NCBI GenBank assembly: GCA_036480335.1
Contig: JAZGGH010000040.1
Span: 1 to 64,000, forward strand
Length of the DNA stretch: 64,000 bases
Direction: 5' to 3'
Origin: JAZGER01 sp036480335
GTDB taxonomy: Bacteria; Pseudomonadota; Gammaproteobacteria; DSM-19610
Under the pieces are notes generated by a model. It did not search any database, had not been told where the DNA came from, and worked only from the letters and a program-made list of their open reading frames with translations. Positions 36,286 to 44,450 of the stretch are shown here, piece by piece (the stretch's first letter is position 1; every line of letters begins with the position of its first letter). Made by a program: the position numbers and the translations under genes.

Positions 36286-39200
36286 ATGATTAAATTCTGT
36301 ATTACCTTTTTTATGGTTGCTATTTTCTTGCCGCAATTTGCCTTTGCTGCGTTGCAATGGGAAGCTGGTCGTATTGTTGCTGATCAGGGGGGTACTGAAT
36401 GGCATCGAATCAATCTTGAAAATAGCTATACTGATGCGGCTATCATTATGGGGGCGCTGTCTCTGAATGATGATGAGCCTGCTATTGTCAGGGTCAGGAA
36501 TGGTGTTCAGGTTGACGCGGGTAATCAATATTATTTTGAATACCGTATTGAGAACAGGCTGGCTGTGCCAACTAACCCACTCACTTTTTCACACGGTAGC
36601 GAAACATTCGGCTATCTTGTCGCTGAAAAAGGTGTGCACGATATTGTCAGTCAGGATGGCAGTCGTGCCTCCAGATGGATAGTCGGTAGTACAAATGTCG
36701 GGCGGATATTTCAACGCGCCGATTTTCCTACCGCGCTTCCGGCCGTTGGCGGCTCAGGAATCGAGATTGCATTTGAAAATTCCAGCTATGTGTTATTAAC
36801 ACAGATAGTCACATCGAATGAGTCAACACCTGCCGGAACCCGGATTCGATATGCAAAAAAAAATGGCTTTGAAGTCCGCGTTCAGGAATATGAAGATTAC
36901 ACTTCCCCATTTCCCCATTTACCTGATCATGTGATTGAACGGGTTGATTATGTTGCTGTACAGAGGGGAAATAATTATACGCCGCTACCGGTAACGGATA
37001 TTCGTTATCGGGCACATTCTACCTGGAAAGTGCCCAGATTGAATGCCTGGCCTGAGAGTAAATTTGGTGACCATCGTACAGAAGTTCTCAAAAATGGCTG
37101 GGTTAGGCAGCCATTGATTTTTGCGCAGATTCGTTCGCATCGTCATAAGGATGCTTTATCTGTACGACTGCTTGAAACCAGGGAAAGTACCACTACAGCC
37201 GGCATGATGGAGTTTGATTTTGCCCTGCAGGAGGATGGCGTACCTAACGAAGGTTCATTGCTACTAACGGATATGCAGCTGAATGACAATGGCTTTGAAA
37301 CAGTTGACTGGCTCGCGATTGATGTGCCTGAAATTACCCGGCCGAATATTCTTTTTATTGCAGTTGATGATCTCAGGCCGGATCTTGGCGTCTATGGGTT
37401 CAGTTTTAGCGGTTCGGCAAATCCACAACTGGTTAAAACGCCGAATATTAATCGTCTTGCCAAATCCGGTATTAAATTCAGCAGTGCCTATAGTCAGGTT
37501 GCTGTTTGTGCGGCATCCAGGAACAGTGTGTTGAGTGGTCTGCGTCCTGAAAGCACACATCGTTGGGATGAAAAAAATCAATTGCACTGGGGTGTTAACG
37601 AGGAAGATAATCTGGCAGAAAATAATTATACATTGGCTGCCCCGGACAGTTTTGTGCCATTGCCGCTACATATGCAACGAAGTGACTATTATACCTTGAG
37701 TGTAGGCAAGGTATATCATCGGCCGAACGTGGAGTATGCTGATATTCAGGGATGGGATACACTGCTAACAACGGGTAATAGCGGTACTGCCAGGCCGGAA
37801 GAACGCTGCATGGTCGGCAGCCTGGATCTTAATGCCGTGCCGATGAGTAAAATTTGTCCATCTGGACAGGAAAAGAAAATAAGCATTACACACGCTTTTG
37901 ATTACGATCCGGCAAATACAGTGAATCTGACAGCCGATCAGCGTTCTGCAAATACTGTTTTACAGTATCTGGAAGATTTCAGGGCGGGGACTCTGGGGCC
38001 ACAAAAGAATTTCTTTTTTGCCGTGGGTTTTAATAAGCCACATGCTCCCTTTGTCACGACAACCGATAAACTCAGGCAATACCCGCTACAGGATGTCAAA
38101 GTGCCTGGGATTAAGCCGCCACTGTTGTCAGCAAGTACTAGCATTTCCCTGTGGGGAGAGATGCAAAAATATTTCTATTCATTGCCCATGTCAACAACAA
38201 TCAGTGCGATTAATGAAACGGTAACAACTATTTCTGTTGTTGATGTACAGCGGTTTTCGGTGGGGCAACAGCTTATTCTATACGACGCCTTGCCTGTGGG
38301 GTCTTTTCGTCATCTGGAGCATGTTCTCATAGATTCAATCAATACTGTAGCGGCAACGATTACCGTACAACGTGGATATGGCTCCACCGCATTACCACAT
38401 TCTGCCGGCTCGATAATTGCGCATAATCGATTGTTACTTAGCTACAGTGACACAAATCCTGAAAAAATACTGGCTAAGGAAAAACAATTGACGATCGGTA
38501 GTGAGATTGCCTGGTTGCCAGCGTTGCATACGGATATTCAGGACAGTCTGGCACCGTTTACCAACTATGGACTTACCGGCAGGTTTATCGACCCTGTCGA
38601 TTATGCAGCGGTGATTCAGGATATACGCCGACACTACTGGGCGAGTATTTCTATGGTGGATGATGAAGTTGGAAAGCTGGTCAATGCGATCAAAAATGAT
38701 CCGCAACTGAGCAAAAACACCATTATTATCCTCTGGTCAGACCACGGTTATTATCTCGGTGAATACGGTCAATGGTCTAAACATACGAATGGTGAGTTGG
38801 CCACGCATGTACCCCTGATCGTCAGTACACCCGGCACACGTCAACTTGAGAATATGGTGGATATCAGTGCGGGAAATGATGTGCGCAAAGCAGCACGCCC
38901 TCAGTTTGTTGAATTGGTCGATCTGTATCCAACCATTGTGCAGTTGGCGGGTATCAAATCACCGGTAAATATTGATAAAGCAGAATATCTGCAGGGGCAG
39001 AGTTTTGCTTCCCTGTTAACTGAAAAAGGTAAAACTCTTCCCTGGAAACGGTATGCTTTTAGCCAGTTCGAGGTCAAGGCTGTTGTCAGTGATCGTCATC
39101 GGCAGGTGCGAGGAACTTCGGTGCGTTCAAATAAATGGCGCTATACGGAATGGCGACAGCTGAATGCTGGTTCAGATGGAAATGGGACCCCGATTAGAAA

Positions 39201-39507
39201 GATTAATACCGGACGTACCATTATCGGGCAATACGGTGATGCGTTGCCTGTCGATGCGTTAAACCCGGCAGCGGGTCTGATTGCAGCAGAATTATATTAT
39301 GAAAGTGAAATCAAGGCTTATCGGAATGATCCGGATATAGCCGCTGTACCAAAAAATTATGCCCATCCTGATTTGGTCGATACGGTTATTCCTGTGAATT
39401 ATCCGGCTGCTGCGCCAGCAATCAGAACTGTCATTGAGCTGTTGCGCACTAAATTGAAATATGCGGATAAAGGCTGTACAGCAAAGGATCTGACATGTGA
39501 AAGGTAA
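36286..39507 (+). CDS. Secreted type I sulfatase with N-terminal lectin-like region
   Basis: A 1073-residue exported protein with signal peptide to about residue 23. Residues about 24-350 hold two or three repeats of a beta-sandwich resembling H-type lectin-like domains (ALQWEAGRIVADQGGTEWHR ... PAIVRVRNGVQ). The sulfatase domain starts near 353 (RPNILFIAVDDLRPDLGVYG) with metal-binding aspartates. The formylglycine site is Cys408 in C-A-A-S-R, and S-D-H-G-Y-Y-L-G-E lies near 825. An 85-residue beta-rich insert interrupts the domain at nt 38190-38447. It resembles iduronate-2-sulfatase-like enzymes. The likely substrate is a sulfated polysaccharide. A paralogue follows at once. Confidence 0.88.
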   Translation: MIKFCITFFMVAIFLPQFAFAALQWEAGRIVADQGGTEWHRINLENSYTDAAIIMGALSLNDDEPAIVRVRNGVQVDAGNQYYFEYRIENRLAVPTNPLTFSHGSETFGYLVAEKGVHDIVSQDGSRASRWIVGSTNVGRIFQRADFPTALPAVGGSGIEIAFENSSYVLLTQIVTSNESTPAGTRIRYAKKNGFEVRVQEYEDYTSPFPHLPDHVIERVDYVAVQRGNNYTPLPVTDIRYRAHSTWKVPRLNAWPESKFGDHRTEVLKNGWVRQPLIFAQIRSHRHKDALSVRLLETRESTTTAGMMEFDFALQEDGVPNEGSLLLTDMQLNDNGFETVDWLAIDVPEITRPNILFIAVDDLRPDLGVYGFSFSGSANPQLVKTPNINRLAKSGIKFSSAYSQVAVCAASRNSVLSGLRPESTHRWDEKNQLHWGVNEEDNLAENNYTLAAPDSFVPLPLHMQRSDYYTLSVGKVYHRPNVEYADIQGWDTLLTTGNSGTARPEERCMVGSLDLNAVPMSKICPSGQEKKISITHAFDYDPANTVNLTADQRSANTVLQYLEDFRAGTLGPQKNFFFAVGFNKPHAPFVTTTDKLRQYPLQDVKVPGIKPPLLSASTSISLWGEMQKYFYSLPMSTTISAINETVTTISVVDVQRFSVGQQLILYDALPVGSFRHLEHVLIDSINTVAATITVQRGYGSTALPHSAGSIIAHNRLLLSYSDTNPEKILAKEKQLTIGSEIAWLPALHTDIQDSLAPFTNYGLTGRFIDPVDYAAVIQDIRRHYWASISMVDDEVGKLVNAIKNDPQLSKNTIIILWSDHGYYLGEYGQWSKHTNGELATHVPLIVSTPGTRQLENMVDISAGNDVRKAARPQFVELVDLYPTIVQLAGIKSPVNIDKAEYLQGQSFASLLTEKGKTLPWKRYAFSQFEVKAVVSDRHRQVRGTSVRSNKWRYTEWRQLNAGSDGNGTPIRKINTGRTIIGQYGDALPVDALNPAAGLIAAELYYESEIKAYRNDPDIAAVPKNYAHPDLVDTVIPVNYPAAAPAIRTVIELLRTKLKYADKGCTAKDLTCER
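38190..38447 (+). other. Beta-rich insert module in sulfatase 1
   Basis: This stretch encodes a module with the pattern T-T-I-S-V-V-D-V-x-x-F-S ... LILYDA ... EH ... TITVQRGYGSTALPH, then SAGSIIAHN. It interrupts the sulfatase catalytic domain. Matching modules occur at 40524-40774 (sulfatase 2) and, on the other strand, at 2696-2917 (glycoside-hydrolase-like protein). Confidence 0.75.
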
Positions 39508-39573
39508 TCAGAGGTTTCTTAGTCATTCTGGAGACCGTATAATAATTATATATTCATAATCAGGACAATATCT

Positions 39574-41814
39574 GTGCGCAGACTCTGGCTGTTAATTGTT
39601 ATATCGTTGCTTCAAATCGGCTGTGGCGGTGGTGGTAGCTCAAGTGATTCAGCTGCTCAGAATACAAGACCGAATATACTTTTTATCGCCGTAGATGATC
39701 TGCGGCCAGATCTGGGAACATATGGTTTCAGCTATACAGGAAGTCAGAACAATACTCTGGTTAAAACCCCCAACATTGATGGGCTGGCAAAGTCCGGCTT
39801 TAAATTTACCAGCGCATATAGTCAGGTAGCCGTTTGCGCTGCTTCAAGAAACAGTGTTTTGAGTGGTTTACGCCCGGAAAGTACCCATCGTTGGGATGAT
39901 AAAAATCAACTTTACTGGGTAGTGAATGAAGAAAACTCTCCAGCTAAAGATAATTATACGATGGCTACGCCGAAAAGTTTTGTTCCGTTACCCCAACATT
40001 TTCAGGATAATGGATATTACACGCTGGGAATTGGCAAGGTCTATCATAAGCCAGAGGTTGAAGATGCTGCCAAACAAGGCTGGGATGTTTTGCTAACAAC
40101 CCAGAATCAGGGTACTGCAAAACCTGCATTGCGATGCAAACATAGCAGCCTGAATTTACAGGTCGTACCGGGGAATAATAAATGTGCTGCGGGTGAGTTG
40201 AAAGTAAGAAGTATTACGCATGCTTTTGACTATGATCCTGCTGTTCCTGAGAATGTTACTTCTGATCAGTTGGCAACAAACAGCCTTATTGATCATCTTG
40301 ATCAATTCAAGACAGGAAGCCTTGGTGACAGAAAAAATTTCTTTTTTGCCATTGGTTATAAAAAACCGCATGCGCCCTTTGTAACAACGACAGCCAAATT
40401 GAATCAGTATCCGTTGGATGATGTCTCTGTTCCCGCAGCGCTACCACCAAAACTGGCTGCAAGTGTTGGCTTTACATTGTGGGGAGAGTTCCAGCCCTAT
40501 TTTTATTCAAGGCCTGATACGCTAACAAGTCAGGCATTGTCTGATACAGATACGGTTTTGCCTGTGCAGGATATTACGCCTTTTTCAGTCGATCAACAGA
40601 TCGTGATATATGACAGCTTTCCTGATCGGACATTCCGCAACATTGAGCATTTGAAGATTACCTCTGTTGATCCTGTTGCATTAACACTTACAGTACAACG
40701 CGGTTTTCTGTCTTCAGCCCTACCCCATGATAGTGGTTCTGTTGTTGCAACTGACAAGCTATTGATCAGTTACAACGAATCTGACCCTGAAAGAATACTG
40801 GCGAGTTCCCAGACGTTAACACCAGAGCAGGATATTTCCAGCTTGCCAGAACTTCATACTGATGTTGCCAGTGATCTTTTGCCATCATCTACTCACTATG
40901 GCATTGCCGACAGGGTAATTGATCCTGTTGCTCATAAAAAAGTTATCCAGGATATCAGGCGACATTACTGGGCGAGTACATCTATGGTAGATGAAGAAAT
41001 CGGACGCCTGATTAACTATGTTGAAAATGATCCTGAGCTGAATAAAAATACGATTATTGTTCTCTGGTCTGATCATGGTTATTATCTGGGGGAATATGGG
41101 GATTGGGCAAAACAATCAAATGACGAGCTGGCGACGCGTGTGCCTCTTATTATCAGCACACCCGCTTCTCGTTTACAAGAAAAAAATTCTACACGACCAC
41201 AACTCGTGGAGCTGGTTGATCTGTATCCTACCATCGTAGAATTAGCTGGAATTCCGGCACCACTTGATAAGGGTGATACTGAATATCTGGAAGGCCAGAG
41301 TTTGGTACCGCTACTGGCTGATGATGCTGACCTCCTGGCATGGAAACAATACGCCTTTAGTCAATTTGAAGTGAGAGCTGCACTCAATGATCGAGAGAAA
41401 CAGGTTCGCGGTACATCTGTTCGTTCTGATAAATGGCGTTATACCGAATGGCGACAATTGACGGCTGGAACAGATGAAAATGGTAACCCAGTCAGAAAAA
41501 TAAATACGAATAGGAAAATCATAGGACAATACGGTGACGAATTGCTGATTACTTCTTCAAACCCGGCTGCCGGTTTGATTGCCTCAGAACTGTATTATGA
41601 AGATGAAATACTGGCTTACCGGAAAGATCCTGGCACAGCACCTGTTCCCCAGAATTATGCACACCCACTTCTGCTCAGTACGTTACCTACAGATTATCCT
41701 GCTAATGCACTCACTATTCCCAGTGTGATTGGGAAATTGCGTAACAAACTGAAATACGCAGGCAATAGTGGTTGTGTGGTTGGAGATTTTGGCTGTATAA
41801 GATCTTTGAATTAA
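39574..41814 (+). CDS. Sulfatase lipoprotein, paralogue of the preceding gene
   Basis: A 746-residue protein starting at GTG. It has a lipoprotein signal (LLQIGC), a Gly/Ser linker, then the sulfatase domain, which closely parallels the upstream gene but lacks its lectin-like region. Formylglycine-site Cys88 is again in C-A-A-S-R, and the metal-site D-D and S-D-H-G-Y-Y-L-G-E are conserved. The same beta-rich insert is present. The pair arose by tandem duplication, with one secreted and one membrane-anchored product. It ends only 27 bases before the primase-HAD gene. Confidence 0.88.
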   Translation: MRRLWLLIVISLLQIGCGGGGSSSDSAAQNTRPNILFIAVDDLRPDLGTYGFSYTGSQNNTLVKTPNIDGLAKSGFKFTSAYSQVAVCAASRNSVLSGLRPESTHRWDDKNQLYWVVNEENSPAKDNYTMATPKSFVPLPQHFQDNGYYTLGIGKVYHKPEVEDAAKQGWDVLLTTQNQGTAKPALRCKHSSLNLQVVPGNNKCAAGELKVRSITHAFDYDPAVPENVTSDQLATNSLIDHLDQFKTGSLGDRKNFFFAIGYKKPHAPFVTTTAKLNQYPLDDVSVPAALPPKLAASVGFTLWGEFQPYFYSRPDTLTSQALSDTDTVLPVQDITPFSVDQQIVIYDSFPDRTFRNIEHLKITSVDPVALTLTVQRGFLSSALPHDSGSVVATDKLLISYNESDPERILASSQTLTPEQDISSLPELHTDVASDLLPSSTHYGIADRVIDPVAHKKVIQDIRRHYWASTSMVDEEIGRLINYVENDPELNKNTIIVLWSDHGYYLGEYGDWAKQSNDELATRVPLIISTPASRLQEKNSTRPQLVELVDLYPTIVELAGIPAPLDKGDTEYLEGQSLVPLLADDADLLAWKQYAFSQFEVRAALNDREKQVRGTSVRSDKWRYTEWRQLTAGTDENGNPVRKINTNRKIIGQYGDELLITSSNPAAGLIASELYYEDEILAYRKDPGTAPVPQNYAHPLLLSTLPTDYPANALTIPSVIGKLRNKLKYAGNSGCVVGDFGCIRSLN

Positions 41815-41841
41815 AATCTATCAACAAAATTACGTATTTTT

Positions 41842-43077
41842 ATGGCTACAAAGCACGAAATAATCGGCGAAGAGTGGCATGAGCGTGCCGCTGAACTTGC
41901 TGAATGGGCCATGCAAAACATGGTCAACAGGAAGGATGTCTGGGGTCAGTATTCAGTGCTGACCCCGGCAGAACAACGCAGAGAAAAACGCAGTTATAAA
42001 GCCATGACTCTACCGCGCAAGGATATGCGCGGAGAAGACATGGTTACCATCGACAAACTGACACGCCATTTTGCCAGTCGCCATTATCATAAGCCGCAGA
42101 TTATCGGCTTGCATGCCAAAAGTAAGGAAAGCACCAGTCGCTGGCTGGGCATTGATATTGATTGCCATGAAACTAATTCTGTGATGGCAGAGGATCATGC
42201 AAGACGAAATCTGGTCGGAGCGTTGAACTGGTGGAAACAGTTTCAAACATTGGGATATGATCCGTTGTTAATCGATTCCAGTGGCCAGGGTGGATACCAT
42301 CTCTGGGTATTGTTCCGTGAGCCTGCGCCAACAGCAGATATTTATGCACTGGCAAAAAATATGGTTTCTACCTGGGAAAGAAATAACCTGGATGAAGAAC
42401 CTGAAACTTTTCCCAAGAGGCCAAAAGAGGGCAGTCTTGGTTCCTGGTTCAGACTGCCGGGGTTGCATCATACCCATGAACATTATGGCCGCATCTGGAG
42501 TGGTGATGATTGGCTTGATAATCCCTGGCTGGAAGGTCATGCAGCGATAGATGCTATTCTTAATGTGATGCCGGGGCCACCACCGCCGAAGAGTGAGGGA
42601 CTGGAAATCCGGCCCAGAAAAACCCGCCATAGCACTGCTTCTGCGAAGAAGGCGACGACCCGTAAGATGCGTTTTAAATCGACGGGCAAAGCGACAGTTT
42701 GCCTGGATCTTGATGGCGTTCTTGCTGACCGCATATATACGAAAGGTATTAGTGAGATTGGTGAGCCAATAGATGGGGCGGTTGATTTTACCCGCTCAAT
42801 TGCAGATTTTGCAGATATTGTGATCCTTACTTCTCGTTTCTCAGGACTTGAAGGCAGTGAAGAAATTAAACGGATGGAAGATAAAATTGCTGTCTGGCTT
42901 GACCTTCACCGATTCAGTTATACGACTATCTGGACAGAATCCGCGAAGCCGCCTGCACAGGCGTATATTGATGATCATGGCGTATACTGTTGTCCCTCCA
43001 AAGAAGGAATCGGCGCCTTTGAAAGCGCAAGAATTGCAACGATGGCGCTGTGTAAAATTGATAATACTGAAGGCTAA
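41842..43077 (+). CDS. AEP-type primase fused to a HAD phosphatase
   Basis: A 411-residue two-domain protein. Residues about 10-245 resemble the archaeo-eukaryotic primase domain of TOTE conflict systems: metal motif GIDID (103-107), SSGQGGYHLW (146-155) and SWFRLPGLHH (201-210). A Pro/basic linker (about 245-283) leads to a HAD-type phosphatase: D-L-D-G-V (289-293), the Thr of VILTSR (about 330), a lysine near 369 and the IDD at 376-378. The HAD part could remove 3' phosphates, as in polynucleotide kinase/phosphatase, and the primase part could fill gaps. Both roles are inferred. It is the first of five tightly spaced genes. Confidence 0.75.
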   Translation: MATKHEIIGEEWHERAAELAEWAMQNMVNRKDVWGQYSVLTPAEQRREKRSYKAMTLPRKDMRGEDMVTIDKLTRHFASRHYHKPQIIGLHAKSKESTSRWLGIDIDCHETNSVMAEDHARRNLVGALNWWKQFQTLGYDPLLIDSSGQGGYHLWVLFREPAPTADIYALAKNMVSTWERNNLDEEPETFPKRPKEGSLGSWFRLPGLHHTHEHYGRIWSGDDWLDNPWLEGHAAIDAILNVMPGPPPPKSEGLEIRPRKTRHSTASAKKATTRKMRFKSTGKATVCLDLDGVLADRIYTKGISEIGEPIDGAVDFTRSIADFADIVILTSRFSGLEGSEEIKRMEDKIAVWLDLHRFSYTTIWTESAKPPAQAYIDDHGVYCCPSKEGIGAFESARIATMALCKIDNTEG

Positions 43078-43082
43078 ACGCG

Positions 43083-43709
43083 ATGGCACGATCACTGACT
43101 TTTATCTACAACGGCAATAACTTTGACTGCAGCCTGAATAAGGTTGATCGCAGTAAACTCTATGGTTCGGTGAAGATAGAAACACTGGATATGGACGGTA
43201 ACGAGTGTTCCCTGGCAACCCTGTTGAATGATGGCAAGACTTTAGTGCCGTTTGGGGGTACCGCTTCGGGATATATGAATCCAGAGGGTGAATGGGTTTG
43301 TCGAAAAGATATTACACCGGTTGATTTTGATGGCAATAAACTTCCGTTGGTCCCTTCAAGTTTTGATGGGCCTATACAGCTGGACAGTCTGGTGACAGTT
43401 GAGGATTTTCTTGATCACAGTATACGTTTGACCTATGCATTAAATAGCGTAGAAGGTATGGACAGTAGCTTTCTGGAAGCAATCCGTGAGGGCAAGATTT
43501 TTACTACGCATTTCAGTTATCGCGGTGGGGTTGATCCTGATCCTGCCTTCATTATGCAGGGAGAAGATGAGACCATCTGGTTTCTGATTGGTGAAAAGAA
43601 TCGCGTTGAATATTCGACCCTGGAATTGGCCGGTGTGATCGCAGAGACACAGGAAAATGATGATGGTGAGGATGAAGGCAGTGATGAACTTGATTTTGGC
43701 ATGCTCTAA
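43083..43709 (+). CDS. Unknown protein, gene 2 of the primase-ligase cassette
   Basis: A 208-residue protein five bases after the primase gene. It is beta-rich (MARSLTFIYNGNNFDCSLN, then DRSKLYGSVKIETLDMDGNE), with a motif GGTASGYMNPEGEWVCR, and ends in an acidic tail (DDGEDEGSDELDFGML). No family recognised. Its beta-barrel-like N-terminal half and its place in a ligase/primase operon would fit a DNA-end or scaffold role, and the acidic tail a protein-protein contact. This is only a hypothesis; I see no convincing Ku similarity. Confidence 0.7.
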   Translation: MARSLTFIYNGNNFDCSLNKVDRSKLYGSVKIETLDMDGNECSLATLLNDGKTLVPFGGTASGYMNPEGEWVCRKDITPVDFDGNKLPLVPSSFDGPIQLDSLVTVEDFLDHSIRLTYALNSVEGMDSSFLEAIREGKIFTTHFSYRGGVDPDPAFIMQGEDETIWFLIGEKNRVEYSTLELAGVIAETQENDDGEDEGSDELDFGML

Positions 43710-43724
43710 GGTGACTGGAAACTG

Positions 43725-44450
43725 ATGGCTAATATTAATCTGACGGATTCACGTAAGCGTGATGCAGTGGTCAAGGCTGAAAGTATTTCACCACGCAATC
43801 GAGTGCGTTACATCGGTCCAAAGGGCGGCGCATCCTATACCCGCAAGGTATTGAAATCCACAGTGGAGCATGATTTTGACTCTATCAAGCTTCTTGCTGA
43901 TAACGATCCGGAGAAGTTAGCCGCATTATTGGTCAGTGATGACCCTGAAGTGAATACAGAGCAATTTGGCCGTTTTCTGTGGAATGTCTCGCGGGTTTAT
44001 ATCGGTAAAGATGAGAAAGTTACTTTTCGGATACAACAGAATGAAGTGGTTTTTTCACCTGCTGGCAGGTTTAAAGAACGGCGTTCACGGCAACGTGATG
44101 AAGCCAATGTTGATAGTGAGATACCCCTGAGCTGGACGGGCAACCTGGTTGACAAGGTTGAGGCGATTCGCCGCTATGTGTTTTCATCCAAGTTGCAGAT
44201 TGTACATATCAATGGACTGACCTACGATTTTCTCTTCGGTATGGCAAAAGAACTCGCGGAGAGTAAGAGTCTGATGTTGCTGGGTGGTGGAAAGAAAGGC
44301 AAATCACCGCTTGTTTTTCGTCGTGGTAGTACACCCTATCGGGGGTTTCTGGAAGGCAGGGTTAAGGATAATGGATATATTCTGTTATTGCATCTGTCGA
44401 ATGCAGAGCTTAAATTTCCTGTTAAAAAACAAAAGGCAGATAAGTCATGA
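43725..44450 (+). CDS. Unknown protein, gene 3 of the primase-ligase cassette
   Basis: A 241-residue basic protein. The N-terminal part is rich in Arg/Lys (RNRVRYIGPKGGASYTRK). The middle is mixed, with FGRFLWNVSRVYIGKDEKVTFRIQ. The C-terminal part has VEAIRRYVFSSKLQIVHINGL, followed by a strand-rich end (PLVFRRGSTPYRGFLEGRVK). No family recognised. The basic character would suit nucleic-acid binding. Its last four bases overlap the ligase start (ATGA), so they are translationally coupled. Confidence 0.7.
   Translation: MANINLTDSRKRDAVVKAESISPRNRVRYIGPKGGASYTRKVLKSTVEHDFDSIKLLADNDPEKLAALLVSDDPEVNTEQFGRFLWNVSRVYIGKDEKVTFRIQQNEVVFSPAGRFKERRSRQRDEANVDSEIPLSWTGNLVDKVEAIRRYVFSSKLQIVHINGLTYDFLFGMAKELAESKSLMLLGGGKKGKSPLVFRRGSTPYRGFLEGRVKDNGYILLLHLSNAELKFPVKKQKADKS

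Noticed and set aside
43083..43709. Ku homologue in the repair-like cassette
   Set aside because: Strand order and a DNA-repair context invite the comparison, but no Ku-specific motif is convincing, so I list it as unknown.
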